From Bacillus sp. FJAT-26390 (GTDB lineage Bacteria; Bacillota; Bacilli; Paenibacillales; Paenibacillaceae), in NCBI RefSeq assembly GCF_001682865.1, contig NZ_MAQX01000033.1:310001-374000 (forward strand): 64,000 bases of DNA, read 5' to 3'. Both the position numbers and the translations under genes were made by a program. Positions 1 through 10,060 of this stretch are shown here, in pieces. Each line of letters starts with the position of its first letter. Position 1 is the first letter of the stretch. Under the pieces are notes generated by a model. It made no database searches, had not been told where the DNA came from, and saw nothing but the letters and a program-made list of their open reading frames with translations.

Positions 1-2119
1 TAAAATATTCCTTCAGCATATTGCGCTCCACGCCCAGCTGCGGCAATCCAACGCCAACCACGATCACGCCGATCAATCGCTCTCCGGCCAAATCAACGCC
101 CTCCGAGAACACGCCGCCCATTACCGCAAAACCAAGCAAGGACTTCCCGCTCCCAGCTTGAAACGTCTCCAAAAAACGGTCACGCTCTTCCTCCGACATA
201 TCAGGCTTTTGCAGCAGCACCTCCGCGTCCGAAGGATCGCCGGCAGGAGTCGACCACTCCCTAAGCTCCATATAAGTCTCATAAACAGCGTTCATATAGG
301 CGTAGGAGGGGAAGAAGACAAAGTAATTGCCCGGCCGCTCGTCCATCAGCTTCATGATCAGCTTGGCAATCGGCAGCTTGGATTCATCCCGGTCATGGTA
401 CCTCGTAGAGAGCGGTTTAATGATGACATCCAGCTGCTCCCGTGCAAAAGGCGACGGTACCGCAAGCGTATAATCATCCTCTCCCGCTCCAAGCATGTCC
501 ATATAATACGAAACCGGCGAGAGCGTTGCAGAGAAATAAATATGCGAGCGATAGCCCTTGCCCATATGCTGCAGCAGCTGCGAAGGATCAAGGCAAAACA
601 GCTTCAGCCGGACATCGCTCTTCGAGAGCTCAATGTAAACGACATAACGCTCGTCAAACAGCTTCGCGGTGCGAACAAAGTTTTGCGCGTTAAAATAAGC
701 ATCAAGAATGGAGCCGCCAACGCCGGCTGCCAGCGCTTGCTCCGCCGCCGAAGCGAATGCTTCAGCCAGCTCAACCAGCTCCTCCGGCAGCTGCCGCTGA
801 ACGAGATGCGGCGAGCCGTCGCTGCTTTTGCGCAGCGCGATAAAATAATCGTTGATCGCTTTTGCCGTGCGATAGCCCTCGTTATGCACGCCCTTCAGCT
901 CACGCTGCAAAGCGAGGAACGGAGCCTTCGCCAGCTCCGCTGAGAACATCTCGCGCGCCCGGTCGACGAGATTATGCGCCTCGTCCACGAGCAGCGCCGT
1001 CCGCTTCTTCATCTCTGCATACTGGCGCTTAAACGATATGCGCGGGTCAAAAATATAATTATAATCGCATACGACCGCATCAGCGGCATAAGCCAAATCA
1101 AGCGAAAATTCGAACGGGCATACACGGTGCTTATGCGAATAAGCCTCGATGACCGATCTGGTCATGACCGTCTCCTTCTCCAATATATCAAGCACCGCGC
1201 CGTTAATGCGATCATAGTAGCCGTCCGCATAGGGGCAATGCTCCTTCTCGCAGCGCACTTCCTCTTGAAAACAAATCTTATCCTTCGCCGTAATCGTTAC
1301 GGCATGCAGATGCAGTCCCTTGTCGCGCATCAATAATAATGCGTCCTCGGCTGCCGCCCTCGTCGTCGTGCGCGCCGTCAAATAATAAAAGCGCTGCAGC
1401 ATGCCCGCGCCCATCGCTTTGAGGGTCGGATAGGTCGTCGAAATGGTCTTGCCGATGCCTGTAGGGGCCTTCGCAAATAATCGAACGCCCTCCTCAATCG
1501 ACTTGTAGACCGCGCCCGCCAGCTTGCGCTGCCCAGCCCGGTAAGCATCAAACGGAAAAGCCAGCTCGCGAATGCTCTCGTTTCTAGCCTGCTCATGCCT
1601 GCGGCGCAGCTGCGCATAGGGCGCGTAACGCGCAATAACCTCCTGCACATACTGCTCCAGCTCCGCGAAGCTGGCTTCTCGAACGAATCGCCGCTCCTCC
1701 TCCGTCGCTGTCTGGACATAGGTGAGCTGTATGCGCATCGCCGCCTGCTCATGCTCCTTGGCGTACATGTAGGCATAGAACAAAGCCTGCGCCCAGTGCA
1801 CGGGATAACCGTCCTCGGTTATTCGCTCCAAATCGCCGCCGGTCGATTTAATCTCATCAACGGTCAGCAGCGGGTCTGTCCCAAGCAGCCCGTCACAGCG
1901 TCCATCCACAACAAATAACAGATCATCCACCGCGATGTCCGCTTTGACGTAGACCTCCTTCCGGTCCTGCTCGCCGTAAGTCCGCTGCACTCTCTGATGT
2001 GCCTTCGTGCCTTCGTGCATCGTGTCGATCGCATTTAGCCTTACGTCGATGCTTCCGCTAAGAAATACATATTCGACTAAGTTTCGCACCGATATCGTAA
2101 CCGTATCATGGATTTGCAT
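1..2119 (-). CDS. DinG/XPD-type Fe-S DNA helicase with N-terminal nuclease-like domain (3' end outside window)
   Basis: Superfamily 2 ATP-dependent DNA helicase of the DinG/YoaA/XPD group, probably acting in DNA repair or removal of DNA/RNA structures. I translated it from the ATG at 2119 to the window edge (over 700 codons, C-terminus missing). The first ~110 residues carry a D...E-I-K pattern (DGRCDGLL, then VDEIKS) like PD-(D/E)XK nucleases of the RecB/Cas4 type. Then come Walker A (APTGIGKT), cysteines CFQEEVRC...EKEHC...HRVC that would hold an XPD-type 4Fe-4S cluster, and the DEAH box (LLVDEAHN). The motif SATLSPVSYYMDMLG and a late GVFSEGVDL segment fit helicase domain 2. A GGGAG lies about 15 nt before the ATG. 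The nuclease-helicase fusion is common in bacilli. Helicase identity is secure; the nuclease activity is inferred. Confidence 0.9.
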   Translation of the reverse strand, partial: MQIHDTVTISVRNLVEYVFLSGSIDVRLNAIDTMHEGTKAHQRVQRTYGEQDRKEVYVKADIAVDDLLFVVDGRCDGLLGTDPLLTVDEIKSTGGDLERITEDGYPVHWAQALFYAYMYAKEHEQAAMRIQLTYVQTATEEERRFVREASFAELEQYVQEVIARYAPYAQLRRRHEQARNESIRELAFPFDAYRAGQRKLAGAVYKSIEEGVRLFAKAPTGIGKTISTTYPTLKAMGAGMLQRFYYLTARTTTRAAAEDALLLMRDKGLHLHAVTITAKDKICFQEEVRCEKEHCPYADGYYDRINGAVLDILEKETVMTRSVIEAYSHKHRVCPFEFSLDLAYAADAVVCDYNYIFDPRISFKRQYAEMKKRTALLVDEAHNLVDRAREMFSAELAKAPFLALQRELKGVHNEGYRTAKAINDYFIALRKSSDGSPHLVQRQLPEELVELAEAFASAAEQALAAGVGGSILDAYFNAQNFVRTAKLFDERYVVYIELSKSDVRLKLFCLDPSQLLQHMGKGYRSHIYFSATLSPVSYYMDMLGAGEDDYTLAVPSPFAREQLDVIIKPLSTRYHDRDESKLPIAKLIMKLMDERPGNYFVFFPSYAYMNAVYETYMELREWSTPAGDPSDAEVLLQKPDMSEEERDRFLETFQAGSGKSLLGFAVMGGVFSEGVDLAGERLIGVIVVGVGLPQLGVERNMLKEYF

Positions 2120-2201
2120 AACGTATCATTACCGCTCCCATAAAGAACATTTGTTCTTCAATTGTACCACAGCCGGTGCTTATGTTTCGTTAACCCGTCC
2201 A

Positions 2202-2226
2202 TAAAAAAAGAGACGCCTATGCGTCC
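2202..2226 (-). terminator. Short intrinsic terminator after the acidic small gene
   Basis: On the minus strand GACGC-ATAG-GCGTC is followed by TCTTTTTTT. It sits 24 bases after the stop at 2250 and before the helicase start, so it would separate the two transcripts. The stem is only about 5-7 bp, so it may be leaky. Confidence 0.5.
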
Positions 2227-2249
2227 CTTCTGCATGTTGTTTGAGAACA

Positions 2250-2642
2250 TCAAAGCGTATCCTCTTCCGTCTCATCCTCCGGATGATTGCCGACGCCATT
2301 CAACAAATCAGTGCCGTGGAACTCCTCACCGGGGGAGGCCGGGTCAATCGGGCTGCCTTGCGCAATGGCATCCGCATCAGGAACGGCAGCCAGCTCCTCC
2401 GATATTTCTTCTGCGGTGTCTGCTTCGGAGCTGAGCTCGTCTCTCGCCTCTACGGCATCCGGAATATGCGACTCATGCACATGCTCGTTATGCTGCGGGT
2501 ACTGCTTCCGCAGCAGCTCGGTTGCATCCGATACCGCACCGCCCTGCGCTTCTTCCGTAAATAACCCAAACGATGGGTCTATATCCTTCTCCGTCACTAG
2601 GCTGTTAGATGTATGGTTATCGCGATCATGTCTGTTTGCCAT
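2250..2642 (-). CDS. Small acidic hypothetical protein (130 aa)
   Basis: I do not recognise a family. The product is hydrophilic, has no signal peptide, membrane segment or cysteine, and is dominated by Glu, Asp and Ala; residues 65-90 form a nearly continuous acidic stretch (SSEADTAEEISEELAAVPDA). The N-terminus is His/Asn/Asp-rich. The start is supported by GAGGAGG eight bases upstream of the ATG, and the downstream hairpin suggests a monocistronic unit. Low complexity implies a largely disordered cytosolic protein. It is real by expression signals; function unknown. Confidence 0.7.
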   Translation of the reverse strand: MANRHDRDNHTSNSLVTEKDIDPSFGLFTEEAQGGAVSDATELLRKQYPQHNEHVHESHIPDAVEARDELSSEADTAEEISEELAAVPDADAIAQGSPIDPASPGEEFHGTDLLNGVGNHPEDETEEDTL

Positions 2643-2786
2643 TTTGATTACCTCCTCAGTCTTTTCTACCCTATAGTACCCACTATCTGGGCTGTTCTAA
2701 CCAAAAATTAAAACGGATTTTGGCGAACCGAGGGAACAGGCAGATCGAAAAGGCTCAACCGCCCGGCTCGATTTATCCCTAAGCTG

Positions 2787-3977
2787 CTATGAGCAGGCTA
2801 TGACCATGATAGTCGCATTATCCTGATAAGGCCTTTGCTGCGCGAGGACATGCTCCAAAATAAATGCGGCCGCCTGCTGCGGATCATGACGGACAGCCTC
2901 CTGCAGCAATGGCTCTGATAAATCATCATAAAGCCCGTCGCTGACGAGTAAAATGAAGTCGCCTGCCATCAGTTGCAGCGGAGCTTGGTTAGCATCGATC
3001 TCCGTTATCCGGGGAATGCCCAGATAGCTCGTCAATAAATGACGTTCAGGATGCGAATCCGCTTCCTCTTGCGTCAGCTTGCCTGCTTTCACCTGCTCAT
3101 TCAGCCGATTCGCATAGACATGATCCCGCGTCAACGGAATCAACACGCCGCCCCGATACAGGTAAATGCGGCTGTCCCCTGCCGAGATCCAGTGTAGCTG
3201 CTGCTCCCTGACATCAACGGCAATCAGCGTCGTTCCTACGCTCCATTCCAGCCCATGCTCCAGAGCCAGCTCATAGACCGCTTTGTTCGCCATATGCAGC
3301 GAATGCTCCAGTGCCTGCGGAATAGAGCAAGCCGATGCCGCTGTGCCCATATGTTCGCTTAGCATCGTCTGCACCGCAAGCTCGCCGGCCTCCTTGCCCA
3401 TGGCATAACCGCCCATCCCGTCGGCAAGCACTGCAAAAACACCGTTTTGTTTGCTTCCAAAAGGTTGCGCTAGTGGAGAAAAGCCAAACGCATCCTGCTG
3501 CTCCTCGCGCTCGCCAATATGCTGCGCATAGCCAGTAATGACCGTAAATGGTGCGGCTTCCTCTCGGTTAGATGCAGCAGGCGGTGTGGGGGGATTGGGC
3601 GCAGCCGTCATTAACGGTTCAATGGTTTGTTTTATTGAAGGAGGAATTGGTGGAATTGGCGGAGGCTCTGATGGCGGCGTAATCGTTGGCGCGATCGCAA
3701 GCTCCACCTTTGGCTTCGTTCGGGATTGAGCCTGCAGCGCGGCGTCTCTCTGATCGCTTGTTCGTCTCCGGCCAGCAGGCAGATCGAACACGAATACTGC
3801 TAGCAATGCTCCAAAACCAATCATGCCGCCTATAATCATCCTTTCGATAAACTCGATCTGATCCTTGGCCCAAAGTTGATCCAATTGCTCAACCGGTATG
3901 GCTTTCATTCCGATAAACACAATGACCAACAGCAGCAAAACAATCGCCAACCCCCTGTTTATCCACTTTTTCACCAT
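2787..3977 (-). CDS. Membrane-anchored PP2C-type serine/threonine phosphatase
   Basis: Metal-dependent protein phosphatase (PPM/PP2C, Stp/PrpC-like). The N-terminus has two membrane segments (about residues 6-25 and 48-68), then a Pro-rich linker, then the catalytic domain: QQDAFGF (first metal Asp), VFAVLADGMGGYAMG (DGMGG), VGTTLIAV, WISAGDSRIYL, LLVSDGLYDD and a final DNATIMVIA. All metal-ligand motifs are present, so it should be active. The ATG at 3977 is preferred over one at 4013 because GAGGCGGGG lies just before it. No serine/threonine kinase is adjacent in this window, whereas bacterial Stp genes usually pair with PrkC. The membrane anchor and proline linker resemble phosphatases of ESX/type VII or cell-wall signalling, but no such neighbours are seen. 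Confidence 0.9.
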   Translation of the reverse strand: MVKKWINRGLAIVLLLLVIVFIGMKAIPVEQLDQLWAKDQIEFIERMIIGGMIGFGALLAVFVFDLPAGRRRTSDQRDAALQAQSRTKPKVELAIAPTITPPSEPPPIPPIPPSIKQTIEPLMTAAPNPPTPPAASNREEAAPFTVITGYAQHIGEREEQQDAFGFSPLAQPFGSKQNGVFAVLADGMGGYAMGKEAGELAVQTMLSEHMGTAASACSIPQALEHSLHMANKAVYELALEHGLEWSVGTTLIAVDVREQQLHWISAGDSRIYLYRGGVLIPLTRDHVYANRLNEQVKAGKLTQEEADSHPERHLLTSYLGIPRITEIDANQAPLQLMAGDFILLVSDGLYDDLSEPLLQEAVRHDPQQAAAFILEHVLAQQRPYQDNATIMVIACS

Positions 3978-4013
3978 ACGATCCCCGCCTCGCCTCAGCT
4001 TGTCACTCGTCAT

Positions 4014-4290
4014 CTACATTGTTATTTCTCGGTGCATCTTTTTATGCCGAAACCTTATTCATTTACAGGAAAGAAATCGCTAGTAAATCAGCTTGATGAT
4101 AGGGCTAGCTTGCTTAAAACCGTATGCGCGTCGAGCTAATCCACTGTGCCCCTTCATGTACACTGCACAAACTGCACTAGAAACCTGACATGACGAACAA
4201 AAGATGAAGCTACGCTGCAGAAACGCAGTAAAATGACCTCTATATCGGGAATTAACATCCTAGTATGTCTCCATACCTCGCCAGAAATCA
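4014..4290. other. Gene-free stretch upstream of the phosphatase
   Basis: About 280 nt with no supported ORF. It should hold the phosphatase promoter. Short segments such as CTGCAGAAACGCAG and GGGAATTAACATCCTAG resemble pieces of the intergenic sequence at 26640-26880, so it may carry a degenerate copy of a dispersed intergenic repeat. Confidence 0.35.
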
Positions 4291-4325
4291 AAAAAGGAAA
4301 GCCCCGCCCGAAGGCGGAGCTTTCC
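4291..4325 (-). terminator. Intrinsic terminator of the GH-A glycosidase gene
   Basis: Arms 4296-4308 and 4313-4325 form a 13-bp stem with one non-Watson-Crick pair and loop CGAA (TTCG on the minus strand), followed on the minus strand by TTTTTT. It lies about 50 nt past the glycosidase stop. Confidence 0.9.
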
Positions 4326-4372
4326 TCTATTCGTTTGCTTCCCTCACGGCTAAAGCGCCGCGCATTGCAAGT

Positions 4373-7300
4373 TTAGACCGCGATATCCCGGTAGGATGCC
4401 AGCACATTGCCATCCAAATCCGTCGCAAATAAAACCGAGCGCTCGCTCTCGAGCACGAAGCTGTAGCTCTTATTGCTCGCTTCGTCCCGCACGGTAACGG
4501 GGCAGTCCATGCCCGCCTCTGATACAAACGTATACAAACTGCCCTGCTTAAACTGCAGCTTGCTTCCGAAAACGCCCGGGTGATCTCCTCCAGCTTCCCA
4601 TGTCATGCCCGGCTTCAAGTCGTCCGCTTCGTTCAGCGCGGCTTCATATAGCGCCTTCAATGTATCCGTACGCTCGTTAAGCTCAAGCGGCAGCGGACAC
4701 CACATCAGCTTCCCTTTTCCGTGGGCGATTGTGCGAACGGCTGCAATGCCGTCCGGCACGCCCCCATTGCCGAGCGCCACCTCTTTGTTCAGCTCCCCAA
4801 TCTTCTTGCCTCCGAAAGATGCTGCGTAGGTACGCTCGCCAATTTGCAGCCTTTCCTCTCGCGACAAATTGCTTAGACGGTAAGGTCCCACAAGCGATTC
4901 CGCCCGCGATGTTGGCTTCCAGTATTCATCAAGCCCAATCGGCCCGGTGAACAGCAGCGTGCCTCCGTTAGCTTCAATATGCGCAAACAGCTCCGTCAGC
5001 GCAGCATTGCTGAAATTGTGGGCGCTAGGCACGATAATAAGCTTCGGCTTATCCCGCTGCAGCGTCTCCAAGTGGAACTCTCCTATGCCCCGATGCGGAA
5101 GCTTCATTTCGTAACCAAGCACGCGGGTTAGGTTGCCTGTCGCCTCGCAAGCAAAGCGGCGGCTTGAGAAATCATTCGAGTAAGGGAACACAACAGCGAT
5201 CTCCTCCAGCTGGCGCTCCTCAAACAGGCTCGAAATCCGGCCAATAAACTTGCCAAAGTCATACGATACATCGGCTTCCGGCTTCTGGGTTCCGTCAGCG
5301 CGCAGCGCTCCAATGTTCGACTCGCAAACGTTATCCATGAAGTAGTTCGTGTTCCACAGCCACTGCACCGCACCCGCGCCGCCAGCGGCAAAAGCATATG
5401 CGTATTTGCGCTCCAAGATGTTCCTCAGCTCTTCCTCTGTGCGCTTCGCCCGGTTATCCGGCATTTCCACGTACATAATGCCCGTCTCCTGAATCAGCGT
5501 CGGCTTGCTAGGGTCTTTGCCGTACACGCTGTCCCATAGCAGCCTGTCATTTAGCCACCATGTGTGCACGGTCGTGTAGTCGACGCTTTCTGCATACATC
5601 AGCGGCGAAGGCCGCGGCCCCATACCAAGCGCTTCGTCCTGGCCAACGGTCACAAGCTGCCTAGGCTGTATCGCATGAATCGTTGCCGTTAGCTCTCCCA
5701 CCCAGCGATTATGCATGTCCATCGTAAACCGCGTGTAATCCAGCCAGCGCGTGTTTTTCTTAAGCTTCTTCACGTCTTGGATATCAAAAGCGATATCCGT
5801 TTGCTCCGGAAGCGTCACCGCTTCAAAGTCAGGCAATTCCGTGCTCGTCATATTCCACCGCGCCTGCAAGTGGCCGATCGATTCATGCCGCTGCTTCAGC
5901 CAATTCACATAAGCTGCTTTTTCATAAGGATCGTGCATCGAGCGCGGGCCGGAGAATATGCGCATGTGATCAAACAACGAAGGCTCATTGATTAAATCCC
6001 ACTGCACATTCGTTGTGTGCTTATGCCGGGATACGATCGCAGCAATAAACCGTTTTTGCGCTTGAACGCTTCTTGGATCAAGATATGGATTTTTGCCTTC
6101 CCAAGCTTCCGGTGCAAATGCAAAAAAGCTGAAGGTCATTTCAATCTCATGCTTAGCCGCCGTCAAAATAAAAGCATCAATCGCACGCAGCAGCTCCTCC
6201 GACGCATGCCCGTCCTCAAACATAAGATGCCGCCAAGCCGTCCATAGGCCGGTGCGGATCAGGTTGATTCCCGCCTCTTTCATCGTCGCCATATCTTGGT
6301 CCCAAATCGCGATATTCGGCAAAAACACAAATTTCCGCCCTACGTCCGAAGTCATGTAGGTCATCCCGACGATAGGGAAAGGGGCGCCGTTTTTCTCAAA
6401 ATAATCACGTCCCACAGCAAGCGGAGTACCCTTCTCAAGCAATTCGCGGTCATGGCCCCAGAAGCCCTGCCGCAAAACTCGCTTCTCCCCGCTTGCAGCT
6501 TCCGCTTCGCACACGATCTCGTACATGCCCGGCGCAACAGCAAGCGGCACGCTGATCGACTTGTATTCGATTTCGCTTCCGACGCTCAGGCTCAAGCTAT
6601 GCCGCCAAATCGCCTCTGCCTCTCCTTGCTTGTAAACCGAAATAGCCATCGCCCAGTTCTCGGGCTTGTTGCCCTGCCCATAGCGATCAGCCGATAGGAT
6701 CTGCTGCGCTTGAAGCGTAAGATGCGGTCTCTCTGCCTCATAATAAACGGCATAGCTTGGCTTAATCCAAAGCTCGGTAACGCCGCCAGCGCAAAAAGCC
6801 GCCCATTCCGCTAAAGCATCCGCGCCCTCGCCTGACCAAAAACAATCCGACAGCTGCTGATTGACAAATAACCAGCGTCCGCCCGCAAATGGCCCCCTTG
6901 TGTGCTCCATCAGCACGACAGGAGCCGATACTTCCCTTCCGTCAATAGACAAGCCCTTTAGAAGCGGACGAATATGCGCGTTCATCGGTCCCGCCGAGCC
7001 CGTAGCCTGATTCAACTGATCCCGCTCATGCGTAACATGCAAAATAAGGCCGTAGGTCGGTTCGATCGTAAACAAATGCTCCTTGCCCTGAAGCAGCGGC
7101 AGCTCCTCATTGTGGCTTAGCACGGTCGAGCGCGTATGATCCACAGCTAACGCCTCATGAATAAAAATTTCCTGATGATAAGCGGTCAATTCCGGCTCAA
7201 TCTCCCATTCATCGCCATCACGGCTCACCGGATGCTTAAGAGGAGCTCCGCCCGTATGAATGAGTCCTCCGCCACGCTGCACAAACGCAGCTATATCCGG

Positions 7301-7489
7301 CCAAGCTGCCTTAGGAAAATATGGCCCATGCAGATGAATCAGGCAATCTACTCCGTCTTCTCTAAGCGCAAGCGACAGTCCCTCCGCATCGGTAACTTTG
7401 AACTGTCCATTCAGCTTTTCAAGCGATCCCGCATCGGGCGCACAGCCGTTCAACGGAAATGTCGGGTCATAAAATAGTACTGCTTTCAT
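4373..7489 (-). CDS. Large clan GH-A glycoside hydrolase, beta-galactosidase/GH42-like architecture
   Basis: A 1038-residue cytoplasmic enzyme (no signal peptide). Residues ~1-350 form a non-catalytic region with a glutamine-amidotransferase-like look. A TIM barrel begins near residue 365, with the clan-A acid/base Glu502 in WDLINEPS and a nucleophile Glu668 in TLIQETG. A Rossmann-like segment around 740-900 resembles the trimerisation domain of GH42 beta-galactosidases. NEP plus ETG is the two-glutamate retaining signature of clan GH-A. The start has GGAG nine bases upstream. It is divergent from the AraC membrane regulator and lies beside an importer and two alpha-mannosidases, so a beta-linked residue of a mannose-rich glycan is a plausible substrate. 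Exact family and substrate cannot be fixed here. Confidence 0.8.
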   Translation of the reverse strand: MKAVLFYDPTFPLNGCAPDAGSLEKLNGQFKVTDAEGLSLALREDGVDCLIHLHGPYFPKAAWPDIAAFVQRGGGLIHTGGAPLKHPVSRDGDEWEIEPELTAYHQEIFIHEALAVDHTRSTVLSHNEELPLLQGKEHLFTIEPTYGLILHVTHERDQLNQATGSAGPMNAHIRPLLKGLSIDGREVSAPVVLMEHTRGPFAGGRWLFVNQQLSDCFWSGEGADALAEWAAFCAGGVTELWIKPSYAVYYEAERPHLTLQAQQILSADRYGQGNKPENWAMAISVYKQGEAEAIWRHSLSLSVGSEIEYKSISVPLAVAPGMYEIVCEAEAASGEKRVLRQGFWGHDRELLEKGTPLAVGRDYFEKNGAPFPIVGMTYMTSDVGRKFVFLPNIAIWDQDMATMKEAGINLIRTGLWTAWRHLMFEDGHASEELLRAIDAFILTAAKHEIEMTFSFFAFAPEAWEGKNPYLDPRSVQAQKRFIAAIVSRHKHTTNVQWDLINEPSLFDHMRIFSGPRSMHDPYEKAAYVNWLKQRHESIGHLQARWNMTSTELPDFEAVTLPEQTDIAFDIQDVKKLKKNTRWLDYTRFTMDMHNRWVGELTATIHAIQPRQLVTVGQDEALGMGPRPSPLMYAESVDYTTVHTWWLNDRLLWDSVYGKDPSKPTLIQETGIMYVEMPDNRAKRTEEELRNILERKYAYAFAAGGAGAVQWLWNTNYFMDNVCESNIGALRADGTQKPEADVSYDFGKFIGRISSLFEERQLEEIAVVFPYSNDFSSRRFACEATGNLTRVLGYEMKLPHRGIGEFHLETLQRDKPKLIIVPSAHNFSNAALTELFAHIEANGGTLLFTGPIGLDEYWKPTSRAESLVGPYRLSNLSREERLQIGERTYAASFGGKKIGELNKEVALGNGGVPDGIAAVRTIAHGKGKLMWCPLPLELNERTDTLKALYEAALNEADDLKPGMTWEAGGDHPGVFGSKLQFKQGSLYTFVSEAGMDCPVTVRDEASNKSYSFVLESERSVLFATDLDGNVLASYRDIAV

Positions 7490-7622
7490 CGTTCTCGCTC
7501 CTATCCTTTATTTATCGTTTATGGATCTTTGCTTTCCTTGATCCGCTATTTATTGCATAATGAAAGACTAGGCATAAAGAAAGCTCTTTCATTTCAACTA
7601 CGCACTGGAGGCGAATACAGTC

Positions 7623-9968
7623 GTGCCAAAGCTCACTTACAAGTCAACTTCGTTGTCACGAGCCAAAAAAAATTGGAATCATATGAAGTCAAGCCTGCTT
7701 CTAAAATACGCCTTATCCTATATACTCATCTTTCTTATTCCATTGACCGGAGTCACTGTATTTGTATATGAAAACGCAGTCAATAGCCTCCGCTCCGAGA
7801 TTGAACAGTCCAATGTGAATCAATTGAATCAGGTCAAAATGACGATTGACGACCGGATGAGAGAGCTTCAGGAAATCGCCAGCAAAATCGCCTACGACGA
7901 GCATTTAACGCCCTATATGGTACGTCATCCTTATTACGGCTGGGAGGCTATCCGGCAGCTTTCTACCTACAAAGCCAACAGCAGCATTTTGGAAGATTTA
8001 TTTCTATATTTCCATGACGATTCTACTATTTACTCTTCGCGCGGCCTCACCGATGTGGACGTCGTATTCAACCAAACCTATCAATTTAAAAATGGGAGCA
8101 AAGAGGACCTGCTTCGCGATCTAAATGAGGCTACCCACCCTGTCATGCGTCCCGCCGAGCAAGTTAACGTAAACTACCGCAAGGAGTCGATGCTGACCCT
8201 GCTCGTGCCGATTATGCCTAACGATCCGTTTCCTTATGGAACCGTTGTCTATCTGATGGAAGAGTCCAAGCTGACCGGGGTCATGGATTCCATTCTTAAC
8301 GAGTTTTCCGGAAGCAGCTATATTTTTGACCAGGACGGGAAAATGCTGACTTCCAACAATCACGGGGCAACCATGCCGCAGGACGAGCTATCTGTCCTCT
8401 CCGCATTGCAGCCCGGCATTCACAACCTGACGCTGAACAACGAAAAGCAGTCGGTCGTCGCCGTGCTCTCGCAGGAGAATGGATGGACTTACGTCACCGC
8501 GATGCCGAGCCATCAATTTTTCAGCCGTGTCGTTCACATTCAAACGTTAATTCTGCTTGTATTCAGCATCGTCGTCCTAACGGGAATTGCCGCAGCCATG
8601 CTGCTTGCCAAGCGCCAATACCATCCGATCAAGGATTTGATGGAGTTCGCTAGGCTAAAAAGCAAAAGCACCGCTTTGGATTCCGCCAAAATCAGCAATG
8701 AGTGGGATTGGATTAAGCAGACCATCCACGATTACAATGCCCGGATCGATATACAGGAGCCTTATGTGCGCAACCAATGCTTGCTGCTTCTGCTTAAGCA
8801 CGGCAAGCCTGACGATCCTGAGATTGAGCAGTTGATCTTGGGCGCGGGGCTTGAGCTTCCGCAGGGGCAAGGCTTGTATTTCTCCGTTATTTTGGCTTGG
8901 AACGCTTCCTATGCGGGCGAGAATGCCCGGCACGAGCGCCAACAGATGCAGGAATTGCTTCATGAGCTAGAGCTTCCCGACCTTCAAGCACAGGTTTATG
9001 GCATTGAGTTCTCTCCATCGGAGCAATTTGCGCTCATGGTTAGCCTGGTACCGTCAGAGACTGCGGCCTTGCAGCAGCAGATCGAGCAAATCGTGGAAAC
9101 CGTAAAGCTCATGGTCATCGAAAACTCGCAGCTCATGCCATCCATAGGGGTAGGCACAGCTTACGAGAACCTGGCAGAGCTTAACCAATCCTTTATCGAG
9201 GCGGCAACCGCGCTGGAATTCCGATTGGCAGGCGGCAATGGCCACGTGACCTATTTCGAGCACTTGGCGGAGCTTAGCTCGCCGGATGCCGAGACCTTCT
9301 GGATCTCCAAGAAGTCGCTGCTCAAGCTGGAGCAAAGTCTTAAGCAAGGAAATGAATCCGTAGCCAGACAAATGATCAGCAGCATAATTTCCGATATCAA
9401 AAATGAATCATTATCCGTCCCGCTGCTGCGCTGCATCTGCTACGATCTTCTGAATGCCATGCTGCGTGTAGCTTCTGAAATGGGCATGCACAGCGTCATC
9501 CAGCATATTTCTTCCTTGGCATCGTTCGACACGCTGGACGATACCGAGCAGAAGCTGAACGGGCTCGCTGAGCAAATTTGCGCGCAGGTGGAGCGCAATA
9601 CCGAAACCGAGCAGCATTCTTTGATGGACGATATCGTAGCCTACGTCGATCAGCAATATGCCGACTATACGCTCAGCCTGGAGCATATCGCCTTGAAGTA
9701 CTCGATCTCGACTTCCTATTTGAGCCGCAGCTTCAAAGAAAAAACGGGGCTCAACTTTTCCCAATATATTTCGCGCTGCCGCATGGATGAGGTGATTCGT
9801 TTGCTGCTGGCCACCGATGCGCCGCTGAAAGACATCATTGAACGTGTCGGGTATTTGGATACGCCAAACTTTATCCGCAAATTCAAGAAGGAAACAGGCT
9901 TTACACCTGGGCAGTACCGCAAGCTTAACGCGCCCGAAGCCACGTCCGCGAAGGAAAACGCGCTTTAG
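7623..9968 (+). CDS. Membrane-bound AraC-family transcriptional regulator
   Basis: A 781-residue regulator of the type found beside sugar importers in Paenibacillus. A first membrane helix (about residues 26-48, YALSYILIFLIPLTGVTVFV) is followed by an extracellular Cache-like sensor and a second helix near 300 (IQTLILLVFSIVVLTGIAAAML). A cytoplasmic linker precedes two AraC helix-turn-helix motifs (about 665-770), ending YLDTPNFIRKFKKETGFTPGQYRKL. It lacks a histidine kinase, so it likely senses ligand across the membrane and binds DNA directly. The GTG start at 7623 has GGAGG 12 bases upstream; an internal ATG at 7683 lacks an SD. Its position suggests control of the divergent glycosidase and the downstream-facing LplABC-type genes. 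Confidence 0.9.
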   Translation: MPKLTYKSTSLSRAKKNWNHMKSSLLLKYALSYILIFLIPLTGVTVFVYENAVNSLRSEIEQSNVNQLNQVKMTIDDRMRELQEIASKIAYDEHLTPYMVRHPYYGWEAIRQLSTYKANSSILEDLFLYFHDDSTIYSSRGLTDVDVVFNQTYQFKNGSKEDLLRDLNEATHPVMRPAEQVNVNYRKESMLTLLVPIMPNDPFPYGTVVYLMEESKLTGVMDSILNEFSGSSYIFDQDGKMLTSNNHGATMPQDELSVLSALQPGIHNLTLNNEKQSVVAVLSQENGWTYVTAMPSHQFFSRVVHIQTLILLVFSIVVLTGIAAAMLLAKRQYHPIKDLMEFARLKSKSTALDSAKISNEWDWIKQTIHDYNARIDIQEPYVRNQCLLLLLKHGKPDDPEIEQLILGAGLELPQGQGLYFSVILAWNASYAGENARHERQQMQELLHELELPDLQAQVYGIEFSPSEQFALMVSLVPSETAALQQQIEQIVETVKLMVIENSQLMPSIGVGTAYENLAELNQSFIEAATALEFRLAGGNGHVTYFEHLAELSSPDAETFWISKKSLLKLEQSLKQGNESVARQMISSIISDIKNESLSVPLLRCICYDLLNAMLRVASEMGMHSVIQHISSLASFDTLDDTEQKLNGLAEQICAQVERNTETEQHSLMDDIVAYVDQQYADYTLSLEHIALKYSISTSYLSRSFKEKTGLNFSQYISRCRMDEVIRLLLATDAPLKDIIERVGYLDTPNFIRKFKKETGFTPGQYRKLNAPEATSAKENAL

Positions 9969-10004
9969 TTATTAAGCGTATCTTCGCCATAATGCCCATA
10001 ATCA

Positions 10005-10047
10005 AAGCCAACTCTTAAGCACCTGATTCGGTGCTAAGAGTTGGCTT
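10005..10047. terminator. Bidirectional terminator between convergent genes
   Basis: Long hairpin, arms 10005-10023 and 10030-10047 (AAGCCAACTCTTAAGCACC against its near-perfect complement) with loop TGATTC. It serves the AraC gene and the solute-binding protein gene arriving from the other side. Confidence 0.9.
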
Positions 10048-10060
10048 ATTTAGATGGAGA

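Noticed and set aside
158..1336. Plus-strand frames of 261 and 120 codons
   Set aside because: They lie opposite the helicase gene, whose Walker A, DEAH box and Fe-S cysteines are clear on the minus strand.
7575..7600. Possible cre site TGAAAGAGCTTTCT near the AraC/glycosidase promoters
   Set aside because: The central CG needed by CcpA sites is AG here; the dyad is probably chance.
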